Positions 1-5,548 of a DNA stretch of 13,534 bases are shown here, piece after piece. The notes beneath the pieces are model-generated. The model saw only the letters and a list, made by a program, of their open reading frames with translations, ran no database searches and had not been told where the DNA came from. Source of the stretch: Thermoproteota archaeon (lineage in GTDB: Archaea; Thermoproteota; EX4484-205; JAAOZP01); the NCBI GenBank assembly GCA_026414125.1, contig JAOAJQ010000014.1, positions 1 through 13,534 of the forward strand, in the 5' to 3' direction. Made by a program: the position numbers and the translations under genes. The stretch's first letter is position 1. Every line of letters begins with the position of its first letter.

Positions 1-941
1 AGGTTATAGTGCCTGCACTCACGTTCTGGGCGACGGGGAGCGCAGTCTTAATGACTGGAGGAACCCTAGTGATTGTTGATGTTGATCCTGAGACGTATTG
101 TATGAGTGTTAAAGAGGTTGAAAACAGCATTACGAGTCGCACCAAGGCCATAATCCCGGTCTACAATTATGGTGGTGCTCCGGATATGGATAAGCTCCTG
201 GAAATCGCGGAGGAGAATAGTATCGCGTTAATAGAGGATTGCGCGAGAGCCCATGGCTTCATATGGAGAAATAAGCCAGCAGGGTCAATTGGAGACATTG
301 GCTGCTTCAGCTTCCAGCAGGGTAAGTTCATGACTGCGGGAGAGGGGGGAATCATAATAACCAACAATAGGCTTTACGCTGAGCGATGCAGGTCATTAAG
401 AACATGCGGAAGAATAAGGGGGGATGACGTGTTCAATGTGGGGATTGACTATTGGTGGAACTGGTGGAATTTCAGGATGACGCAGTTTCAAGCAGCAATA
501 CTGCTAGTCCAGTTGGAAAGGCTTGAGGAGCAGACAAAAACTAGGCAGGCTAACAGCGAATACTTAAGCAGGAGGCTGAGGGAAATCGAGGGGATAATCC
601 CGCTTAAGATAGATGAAAGGCTCACCAGGCACCAGCCTTGGCCATACCTATTTAAATACGACTCGAAATGCTTCGGAAACATTCCTGTTATAAGGTTTGT
701 GGAGGCTCTTAAAGCTGAAGGAATTCCCTGCGGCGGAATAGACCATCCGCCTCTCAACATGACACTAACAGCCCACGGTTCTGGGCCGCGAATAATAAGA
801 AAGCCGAAGTATCCTGTGGCAGAGACTGCTATTCAGGAAGCCGTTACGTTGCCGCAATCAATATTTTTAGGATCTAGAGAAGACATGGATGACATAGTGG
901 AGGCCATAGTTAAAATCAAAACTCATTACGGCGAGTTATAG
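1..941 (+). CDS. DegT/DnrJ/EryC1/StrS-family sugar aminotransferase, 5'-truncated by the window edge
   Basis: PLP-dependent aminotransferase of the type that converts keto-sugars of nucleotide sugars (or keto-inositols) to amino sugars. The reading frame is open to the window edge; the first visible residues (V-I-V-P-A-L-T-F) match the family's internal 'PALTF.A' strand, so the true start lies upstream and the GTG at 9 is internal. Numbering from that GTG, D77 in IEDCARAHG should contact the PLP pyridine nitrogen and K106 in SFQQGKFMTAGEGG should form the Schiff base. The SFQQ.K.xTAGEGG form resembles the StsC/scyllo-inosose branch. NFRMTQFQAA at about 154-163 is the usual dimer-interface motif. 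The C-terminus looks complete. Its stop overlaps the end of a decayed minus-strand gene by a few bases. Family is clear; the substrate is not readable, but a surface-glycan amino sugar fits the sugar genes later in the window. Confidence 0.93.
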   Translation, partial: VIVPALTFWATGSAVLMTGGTLVIVDVDPETYCMSVKEVENSITSRTKAIIPVYNYGGAPDMDKLLEIAEENSIALIEDCARAHGFIWRNKPAGSIGDIGCFSFQQGKFMTAGEGGIIITNNRLYAERCRSLRTCGRIRGDDVFNVGIDYWWNWWNFRMTQFQAAILLVQLERLEEQTKTRQANSEYLSRRLREIEGIIPLKIDERLTRHQPWPYLFKYDSKCFGNIPVIRFVEALKAEGIPCGGIDHPPLNMTLTAHGSGPRIIRKPKYPVAETAIQEAVTLPQSIFLGSREDMDDIVEAIVKIKTHYGEL

Positions 942-1209
942 TTCTTCGAGTTGAAGGTTGCTACGATAATACTCAGCCGCCAGGCATCTCCAATCTACAT
1001 GCTTGCGTCTGCATCCACTTCTTCCTAATTTCTTTAGCCCAGTTGTTGACTCCTACAGCTTTGATTCGCTTCAGATTCTCTAATGAACTCTCTTCGTACT
1101 GCGGTTCTTTGCAAGTGTTCATTTTAGTACATTCTGCATATGTTGCATAACCTTTTTTTCTTGAAGCATTGGAGTACCACGCAATCCGTTCCCCGGCTAC
1201 CAGCGCGCG
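936..1209 (-). pseudogene. decayed small Cys-containing protein (possibly DUF3795-like C-terminal part)
   Basis: The minus strand is open from 1209 to a TGA at 973-975 (78 codons). The only ATG is at 1120-1122, which would give a 49-residue product. The reading is protein-like: Y-A-E-C near the middle, then ENLKRIKAVGVNNWAKEIRKKW. Near 1014-1020 it appears to shift frame. The shifted frame begins G-C-R-R, contains W-R-C-L-A-A-E-Y-Y and runs to a TAA at 936-938, converging on the aminotransferase stop. The 'NL.RIK..G...W..E' run followed by Cys resembles the tail of DUF3795-type zinc-binding proteins, but that is a memory-based guess. The frame is closed by TAG at 1210-1212, 11 nt from the start of the nuclease gene, as if the N-terminal part was lost when that module arrived. 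It could also be chance open frame. Confidence 0.35.
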
Positions 1210-1222
1210 CTAAGGGTTTGAG

Positions 1223-2056
1223 GTGGACAATACACTCGGTTGGATGAAAATTTATCATACAAAGGTTGAGTCAGAATACAGTTTCAATTTGAAACCACTC
1301 AGTGAACAAATGGGTAGGCATTTCTATGAAATACCGTTAGAGGGGGATCAGAAATATTATTTGAAAGAGAAATTATTCAGGCTCCTCGGCTACGATGCAC
1401 TGAGGGAATTTGAGACCAGGATTAGCAAGGACGTTAGTGAGGACGAGAGAGTCGTGCTCCTCGTGCACTTCGATAACGGTAAAGTGGCTTACTGTGGGAA
1501 CGAGCAATTTGAGGTGCATATCCGCCAAGGAGCGAAAAGCATAACCTCGATGGAGATAGTTGCCTTCAAGGAGATCACCGGCCTAAAGAGACTTGCATTA
1601 AGGGTTCTCGAAAACCCCATAGATACGAATGTAAAGGGATTGCTCGGTGAGAAAATAATTGATGAGAAGTTCATGGATCAAATACTCGACGAAGTTTCAA
1701 GGAAAAGCGGAATACCGAAGGAAGAGATGGTGATTAAACACAGGGGAGAGAAAATGAAAGGAGAGGGAGGGCCAGACTTCGTGTTAAAGAGGAAGGGGAC
1801 AAATGAGATCGTCACTGTACTGGAGGTGAAGTACGTAAGCGATCCCAAGGATATTGGAGATTTCGAAGACCGGCTGAACGAGGCGGCAAGGCAAGTCAAG
1901 GGCTACCTTGCGGATCCGGAATGGGCATCCCCCTATGGCGTCACCGTTGTCATCGCCTGGCCACCGGAGCAGATACTAAACGATGAACCATGTCCTCCAA
2001 TCGTGGGGATTTATAAGAACCCCTGCATAGAGTTCTTCAGTAGGGAGGGAGGCTAG
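1223..2056 (+). CDS. PD-(D/E)XK superfamily nuclease-like protein (module A, gene 1)
   Basis: 277-residue predicted soluble protein. The C-terminal half carries a PD-(D/E)XK core: helix with E143 (LGEKIIDEKF), D185 in GGPDFVLKR, then E201-V-K203 in TVLEVKY, followed by an EAARQVKGYL helix (Q224) as in restriction-endonuclease/RecB/Mrr-type folds. The N-terminal 130 residues are not recognised and may bind a target or partner. The catalytic residues look intact, so metal-dependent DNA or RNA cleavage is possible but is inferred. The GTG start at 1223 gives the longest frame; ATG at 1244 is an alternative and neither has a strong ribosome site. The next gene follows after 3 nt, so the two are surely co-transcribed. 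A broken paralogue of this gene with the same neighbour lies at 4454-4699. Substrate and role are unknown; mobile-element or defence use is only a hypothesis. Confidence 0.75.
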   Translation: MDNTLGWMKIYHTKVESEYSFNLKPLSEQMGRHFYEIPLEGDQKYYLKEKLFRLLGYDALREFETRISKDVSEDERVVLLVHFDNGKVAYCGNEQFEVHIRQGAKSITSMEIVAFKEITGLKRLALRVLENPIDTNVKGLLGEKIIDEKFMDQILDEVSRKSGIPKEEMVIKHRGEKMKGEGGPDFVLKRKGTNEIVTVLEVKYVSDPKDIGDFEDRLNEAARQVKGYLADPEWASPYGVTVVIAWPPEQILNDEPCPPIVGIYKNPCIEFFSREGG

Positions 2057-2059
2057 AGG

Positions 2060-2791
2060 ATGAGCCAAGAGTTCTTGGAGAAGTTGAGGGATTACTTGAA
2101 CGAGAGGCTGAAGGACGAGAGGCTCGGTAGGTACCCTCTCCCCTTCCAGCCGTTCGAAATAGATACATACTGCTTACCTACCAAAAAGTGGGAAATAAGT
2201 GTTTCAGATGCCTGTGACTCCCCTGTCGCATATGTAACCGAAGAGAAAAATGGGACAGTATGCATATATGGAGCAAGATTAGACAAGGCTAGAGATTATA
2301 TAAGCGAGCTATTGGTTAAGAGCTATCGGTTTAAGTTCGCTAAGGCAGGGGACAATAAAGAGGAGAGAGAGAAAGTGTGGGAGGCTCTTAGAAGAGAAAG
2401 GGAGGAGGCGTGCAAGGACTACATTAACAGGAGAAACCTTGAGAAGCACCTTAAGAAGCCGTATAGGGATGCTTTCATAAGGTTATTGTGGTTCGACGAG
2501 ATAGTTAAAGAGGTTTCAAAGAAGCACGGGGTCGAATTGAGCGTGATGATCGATAAGATCAGTTATGATTCAACTTTGGTATATGAGTTCGATGGGAGCA
2601 ACATGGATGAAGAGAGGAAATTCGAGGAGATCAAGAAGGGCATTGAGGCTCTAGTCGAAGGGGGGAAGATCGCGATGCATGCCTATGGCCCATTTCCGGG
2701 ATATTCTCCAGAACGTTATAAGGAATATTTGGAGTTCCGAAAAGTCCTCTTGGAAAAGTATAAAGCGAGTAGAAAAAGGAAACCGAGTTAA
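2060..2791 (+). CDS. unrecognised protein, partner of the PD-(D/E)XK nuclease (module A, gene 2)
   Basis: 243-residue soluble protein that I cannot assign. ATG at 2060 is preceded by a good GGAGG ribosome site at about 2046-2050, lying in the last codons of the nuclease gene. Visible parts: an N-terminal amphipathic helix (EFLEKLRDYLNERLKDE), a beta-rich stretch around residues 35-72 with three Cys (38, 52, 68), a long charged helix about 97-135 that may form a coiled coil, and a C-terminal alpha/beta part (about 145-205: EIVKEVSKKHG, strand, IEALVEGGKI). The tail is very basic (KASRKRKPS), suggesting nucleic-acid contact. No membrane segment or catalytic signature is seen. The whole length aligns by eye with the frameshifted copy at 4696-5420, so the pair nuclease plus this protein is a heritable unit. 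Function unknown; an accessory or specificity subunit is the simplest idea. Confidence 0.8.
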   Translation: MSQEFLEKLRDYLNERLKDERLGRYPLPFQPFEIDTYCLPTKKWEISVSDACDSPVAYVTEEKNGTVCIYGARLDKARDYISELLVKSYRFKFAKAGDNKEEREKVWEALRREREEACKDYINRRNLEKHLKKPYRDAFIRLLWFDEIVKEVSKKHGVELSVMIDKISYDSTLVYEFDGSNMDEERKFEEIKKGIEALVEGGKIAMHAYGPFPGYSPERYKEYLEFRKVLLEKYKASRKRKPS

Positions 2792-2841
2792 CGCGCGAGA
2801 TTCGAATGTTTAATGGGAGAAACGGAGGAAAACGGGCCCGC

Positions 2842-2890
2842 GGGGACTTTCAGGATTTCCTCGGTTTTTCAGGAAATCCTTTCGAACCCC
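2842..2890. repeat. perfect 10-bp inverted repeat (strong hairpin) downstream of module A
   Basis: AGGATTTCCT at 2852-2861 and AGGAAATCCT at 2871-2880 are perfect reverse complements around a 9-nt loop (cggtttttc). Outer GGGG (2842-2845) and CCCC (2887-2890) can extend it across an internal loop. It starts about 50 nt after the stop of gene 2. There is no T-run after it, so it is not a classic terminator; RNA processing, transcript end protection or an element end are possible. Confidence 0.6.
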
Positions 2891-2942
2891 GATCATTACA
2901 GCTTAGGAGGCTGCCGCCATTTCTAGGCGTACACTATCCAGG

Positions 2943-3321
2943 TTAGGCGACGGGCCCGGTTGTCTTTTCCCCTCTCGGTCTTTTTATATCTTCTGCTGTT
3001 TCTACGCGTGGTTTAAACAATTGGGCCAATATCGCGTAGTGCTGCTTTCTATATTTCTTGGGTAGCCGAGGCTTGTGCTCTATGAGTCATTCGTTGCTGA
3101 TTTTCTACTGATCCTTCATCACCGCGTTTCCGAATTTTTATTGCTTCTGCTGTTGTTCCATGTCAACTTTCCTCTGTGGTGCTTGAGCAACATATGCATG
3201 CAAGGCTGAGAAGCCGGGGAAGGCTGTTATGATTGAATCCTAGTGCCTTCCCCGTTTTTGCCAGAGTTCTCTTAGCGTAGGCTTCTATTCGTTCCAACCC
3301 TCGTGGATTCCTTTGCCCTGG
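2943..3321 (-). other. gene-free stretch 2792-3435 with purine-rich minus-strand gene debris
   Basis: No intact gene is visible between 2792 and 3435. The plus strand is pyrimidine-rich here, meaning the minus strand has the purine bias usual for coding strands in hyperthermophiles. Two minus-strand frames read like protein. One, 3321-3163, has 52 codons and contains RGLERIEAYAKRTLAKTGKA. The other, 3086-2943, has 47 codons and contains KPRVETAEDIKRPRGEK. Neither has an ATG and other frames between them are broken by stops. I read this as the remains of one or two genes that I cannot name. Purine bias alone can make random frames look protein-like, so the call is weak. Confidence 0.3.
3215..3259 (+). 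terminator. stem-loop followed by T-run (terminator-like)
   Basis: CGGGGAAGGC at 3215-3224 pairs perfectly with GCCTTCCCCG at 3245-3254 around a 20-nt loop, and five T follow at once (3255-3259). On the plus strand this has the form of an intrinsic terminator. Archaeal termination mostly relies on T-runs, so the stem may instead mark an RNA 3' end. No plus-strand gene is seen directly upstream, so it may end a long read-through from module A or an unseen small RNA. Confidence 0.45.
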
Positions 3322-3392
3322 CTACGCCGGAAAAAATAAGCTGTAAGTACACGTCGAATCGCCTTTTTTAATTCATATGGACACATTCATCC

Positions 3393-3426
3393 GGAAGGTT
3401 TAAGTATACATTCTTTCTTTGTATAC
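3393..3426 (+). promoter_or_regulatory. vapBC promoter with inverted-repeat operator
   Basis: A BRE/TATA-like stretch (ggaaggtttaagta, about 3393-3406) lies about 30-40 nt before the vapB ATG. Overlapping its 3' edge and the expected transcription start is GTATACA (3404-3410), 9 nt, TGTATAC (3420-3426): a perfect 7-bp inverted repeat in which each arm also contains the palindrome GTATAC. This is the expected layout for autoregulation by a dimeric ribbon-helix-helix antitoxin. Binding is inferred. Confidence 0.6.
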
Positions 3427-3435
3427 AGATAGATA

Positions 3436-3663
3436 ATGTCTACAGAAGTTCTTTCAATCAGAATAAGCGGGGAGCTAAAAAGAGAGACTGAAAAATTAGG
3501 CATAGATGTGAAAAGCGTGGTCGAGAAGGCGTTGGCCGAAGCGGTAGAACAAGCTAAAAGGAGAAAGCTTGAGGAAGCAATCAATATGTTGTTAAAGGAA
3601 ATGGGTGAAGTCTCTGAGGAAGAATGGGTAAGGGTTGTGAAGGAATGCCGCAGAGAAAGGTAG
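3436..3663 (+). CDS. vapB: VapB-type ribbon-helix-helix antitoxin
   Basis: 75-residue protein. Residues 2-12 (STEVLSIRISG) form the DNA-binding beta strand of the ribbon-helix-helix fold, followed by helices around 13-22 and 25-45. The charged helical C-terminal part (about 46-75) should wrap the toxin. Gene order, size and overlap with the downstream PIN-domain gene (last 19 nt shared) identify it as the antitoxin that neutralises VapC and represses the operon. The ATG at 3436 follows a TATA-like box and short leader without a ribosome site, typical of leaderless or near-leaderless archaeal genes. An inverted repeat over the promoter is a natural operator for it. The C-terminus holds the ribosome site for vapC, so translation of the two is coupled. 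Confidence 0.88.
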   Translation: MSTEVLSIRISGELKRETEKLGIDVKSVVEKALAEAVEQAKRRKLEEAINMLLKEMGEVSEEEWVRVVKECRRER

Positions 3664-4064
3664 AGGCAGTTTTAGACACTTCCGCGCTCTACCCGCTACT
3701 TAGAAAGCTAGGCGGGGGTGCCTCCTCATTACTCCCAAGACTGATGATCCTCGACTTAACCAAATACGAGTTGGGAAACATAATCTGGAGAGAGTATAGG
3801 CTGGGGCACGTGAAGAATTGGGAGAAATCCATAGAGCAGTGGTCAAGAATAATAGGAGAGTTATCGTCGTATTCAATCGATGCAGAGCATCTTAAAGAGG
3901 TTGGAAAAATCGCGGTTGAAAGAGGCCTATCGTTTTACGATGCTTCATACGTTTATGCAGCGGAGAAACAGAACCTAAAACTCGTAACCGAAGACGAAAA
4001 CCTACTCAACAAGTGTAAAAACTCTATAACTTTGGACAAGTTCTTAGAAACCAAGTCTCTATGA
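3645..4064 (+). CDS. vapC: VapC-type PIN-domain ribonuclease toxin
   Basis: 139-residue PIN-domain protein from ATG 3645 (an in-frame ATG at 3624 exists, but 3645 has GAAGG just upstream and gives the usual start a few residues before the first Asp). The four acidic residues of the metal site are present: D11 (AVLDTSALY), E42 (TKYELGN), D99 (SFYDASYVYAAE) and D117 (LVTEDENLL). Length is normal for VapC. The family cleaves RNA, often tRNA or rRNA, in a Mg2+-dependent manner when freed from VapB. All key residues are intact, so it is probably active. It lies about 110 nt upstream of the tRNA-Leu gene, which may be chance. The RNA target is not readable. Confidence 0.92.
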   Translation: MPQRKVEAVLDTSALYPLLRKLGGGASSLLPRLMILDLTKYELGNIIWREYRLGHVKNWEKSIEQWSRIIGELSSYSIDAEHLKEVGKIAVERGLSFYDASYVYAAEKQNLKLVTEDENLLNKCKNSITLDKFLETKSL

Positions 4065-4125
4065 TCATTAATCATGATTCACCCATCACCTTTGCAAAGA
4101 CAACCCAGGGAACTTACATTCACGC

Positions 4126-4158
4126 CAAAAATCTTAATAAACACGCATACGAATAAAT
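4126..4158 (+). promoter_or_regulatory. likely tRNA-Leu promoter (TATA-like)
   Basis: AT-rich sequence ccaaaaatcttaataaac (about 4124-4141) and a second aataaat (4152-4158) lie 15-45 nt before the tRNA 5' end. The first has a BRE-like A-run plus a TATA-like core. Which box is used cannot be told by eye. Confidence 0.4.
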
Positions 4159-4186
4159 CTTCGAGGCCAATCGCGGGGGTAGCCAA

Positions 4187-4203
4187 TGCTAAGCAGCGGC
4201 AAG
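4187..4203 (+). other. putative non-canonical tRNA intron 1 (16-17 nt, D-arm)
   Basis: GCC (4182-4184), bulge AAT (4185-4187), GCT (4188-4190), loop AAGC, AGC (4195-4197), GGC (4198-4200), bulge AAG (4201-4203). GCC/GGC is the central helix and GCT/AGC the inner one, with 3-nt bulges on opposite strands: a small bulge-helix-bulge as cut by archaeal tRNA endonuclease. The outer helix is weak, so it is a relaxed form. The exact ends may shift by 1 nt. Confidence 0.65.
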
Positions 4204-4214
4204 GCCTGGTCAAA

Positions 4215-4229
4215 CGGGACTAGACTAAA
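4215..4229 (+). other. putative non-canonical tRNA intron 2 (15 nt, D-arm 3' side)
   Basis: GGTC (4208-4211) can pair with GACT (4223-4226, one G-U) with AAA bulges on both sides (4212-4214 and 4227-4229), and GCC (4204-4206) with GGC (4230-4232) as outer helix. Cutting at matching points in the two AAA bulges removes 15 nt and restores TCAAA-GGC. Because AAA is repeated, the exact splice points are ambiguous by up to 3 nt. Confidence 0.65.
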
Positions 4230-4289
4230 GGCGCTGGACTTAAGATCCAGTCCCGAAGGGGTTCGTGGGTTCAAATCCCACCCCCCGCA

Positions 4290-4300
4290 TCTTTTCCTTT
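4290..4300 (+). terminator. T-rich terminator after tRNA-Leu
   Basis: tcttttccttt directly follows the tRNA 3' end. T-runs are the usual termination signal of archaeal RNA polymerase. Confidence 0.5.
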
Positions 4301-4453
4301 ACTAATTTTGTGTTGCAAGTTTCATTTGACTACTGCTTTAATCATAGAGGTTCTTGTGAGGGTTCTTAGGCTGAAGTAAAAGAAGATATTCTGTGGTTGT
4401 TAAAGTGAGGTATTTGATTTAAAATTTAAGGATGGAAACGCTTGGCCGCGTAA

Positions 4454-4699
4454 AAGCCGTATATAGGTCGCGCACTAGCGATAATAGAACAGAAGTCCTC
4501 GGTGATGATAGGAGAGGTGACTCCTGATAGTTTATGTGAAGAGGCGATGGGCGAGAAAGGCCTTAAGAGGTACGTTGAGGAGTATAAAGATAAATATGGG
4601 ATTGCAATCGGTTTTCTCTTCGATCCTAAAGATATCCTTGCCGGTGAGAAGCCGGATACGATTAAAATAGAAGTTGTTAGGATAGGTGAGCTTGGATGA
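4454..4699 (+). pseudogene. C-terminal remnant of a PD-(D/E)XK nuclease paralogue (module B, gene 1)
   Basis: The frame is open from 4454 (after TAA at 4451-4453) to TGA at 4697-4699. A GTG at 4502 could start a 65-residue product, but the homologous reading begins before it: A-I-I-E-Q-K at 4478-4495 matches the V-L-E-V-K catalytic strand of the nuclease at 1223, so the frame upstream of GTG was coding. Further matches: KGLKRYVEEYKDKYG with RQVKGYLADPEWASPYG, then GFLFDPKDIL with VIAWPPEQIL. Spacing from the E-x-K to the YG is alike in both. Further upstream, V-F-D-L-K-F-K-D-G (about 4413-4440, another frame) may be the strand holding the catalytic Asp. The N-terminal half is gone. A TATA-like element (gtatatag, about 4458-4465) lies within the remnant. 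Likely dead; a short product from 4502 cannot be excluded. Confidence 0.65.
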
Positions 4700-5420
4700 G
4701 CATGAGTCTTGTTGAGAAGCTGAAGGGCTTGTTGATGGAGAAGTTTAAGGGGAAAAAGTCGAACTGTTAACTCCTTCGCCGAAGGAGGAGTGGTGGATTG
4801 TCGTCCGCAGGTACCTCTACCATATCTCCATTACTGCATATAAAGATGGGATGATGGGGTTGACTTGGGTCCTCTACGCACCAGTGATGAAATATCATAT
4901 TACCTGTATAGGAAGAAATATGGACGCAAGTACAGGGAGGCTAAGACTGAGGAGGAAAAGAAAAGTCCTTCAGCAGGAGTTTGAAGAGGAGAAGAGGATC
5001 ATCGAGGACTTCAAGCAGAGGAGGTTTGAGAAGTATCTAAAGTAGAAAAGGAAGGATATCGAATACTATTCTAAGCAACACATGTGGGCGTATGAGATAG
5101 CGGAGAGAATGAGCAAGAAATATGGCTTCGTAGTCATGTTTAATGTAGACTATGAATCTGGTTTTAGAGCTATTTTCAATTCAACTGAGATGAGCGATGA
5201 ACAATTGATTAACGAAATCATGAGGAAGGTTGATGCTATGGTCGAGGCAGGAGAGATGCTCGAGAATGAGGAGATGATGAACGAATTCTTGGCGAGTAGG
5301 GAAATAGGGGTTGAGAAGTCTAAACGCAGAGGCGCTCTAGGGCGTAATATAATCTTTGCCCTGTTAAAACCCTTAAGGAGGAATTTAATCGCCGCCTTTT
5401 TTAAAGTGCCTGAAACATAG
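4696..5420 (+). pseudogene. frameshifted paralogue of the nuclease partner protein (module B, gene 2)
   Basis: ATG at 4696 overlaps the preceding stop (ATGA). The frame M-S-M-S-L-V-E-K-L-K matches the start of the partner at 2060 (M-S-Q-E-F-L-E-K-L-R) but ends at TAA 4768-4770. Homology continues in frame from about 4749, read as P-K-E-E-W-W-I-V-V and W-V-L-Y-A-P-V. It then moves to a second frame near 4886 (DEISYYLYRKKYGRKYREAK, matching DYISELLVKSYRFKFAKAG) and returns near 4970 (EEEKRIIEDFKQRRFEKYLK, matching REEACKDYINRRNLEKHLK). A TAG at 5043-5045 follows in frame. After it EIAERMSKKYG, FNSTEMSDEQ and VDAMVEAGEM match EIVKEVSKKHG, FDGSNMDEER and IEALVEGGKI. So at least three frameshifts and one nonsense codon. 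Small open frames at 4851-5045 and 5082-5420 are pieces of this one gene, not separate genes. Confidence 0.75.
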
Positions 5421-5548
5421 ATTATTCTTGCCTTAGAAAGCTGGGTATCATCAGGATTTTCAGGAGAAGCTTGAAGGTAGGGACAGCATTATGGGGGGCA
5501 TCTGACGATATTTTTCTTCACGAGTTATTTAAAACGGAACCAGGTTAA
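5414..5548 (+). other. short protein-like open frame, possible gene debris
   Basis: An open frame of 44 codons follows module B in a shifted frame and ends at TAA 5546-5548. It contains RKLGIIRIFRRSLKVG and, further on, D-D-I-F-L-H-E-L-F. There is no convincing start, ribosome site or homologue. It may be the frameshifted end of module B or part of another broken gene, or chance. Confidence 0.2.

Larger units (their letters stand above)
4173..4289 (+). tRNA. tRNA-Leu(UAA) with two short intron-like insertions in the D-arm
   Basis: Acceptor stem GCGGGGG (4173-4179) pairs with CCCCCGC (4282-4288); A4289 is the discriminator and CCA is not encoded. The anticodon arm is CTGGA-CTTAAGA-TCCAG (4234-4250), anticodon UAA, so Leu for UUA codons. 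A long variable arm (TCCCGAAGGGG..) fits leucine tRNA, and the T-arm is GTGGG-TTCAAAT-CCCAC (4265-4281). The gene is 117 nt, about 32 nt longer than the expected 85. The excess sits in the D-arm, in two pieces (about 4187-4203 and 4215-4229). Removing both gives D-stem GCC/GGC and the normal loop AAGCCTGGTCAAA with GG at 18-19. No canonical 37/38 intron is present. Splicing is inferred from structure. Confidence 0.93.

Noticed and set aside
3080..3130. Possible C/D box RNA on the minus strand (GTGATGA near 3118-3124)
   Set aside because: No proper D box at the right distance and no terminal stem, so the C box alone is not enough.
4261..4289. tRNA 3' end as an integration (att) site
   Set aside because: No second copy of the tRNA 3' sequence was found elsewhere in the window and there is no integrase gene.
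4502..4699. Separate small gene with GTG start
   Set aside because: Homology to the nuclease begins upstream of the GTG, at the E-x-K motif, so this is better read as the end of a truncated gene.
4851..5045. Independent 64-residue gene
   Set aside because: Only parts of it match the partner protein, and neighbouring frames supply the missing parts; it is a piece of the frameshifted module B gene.
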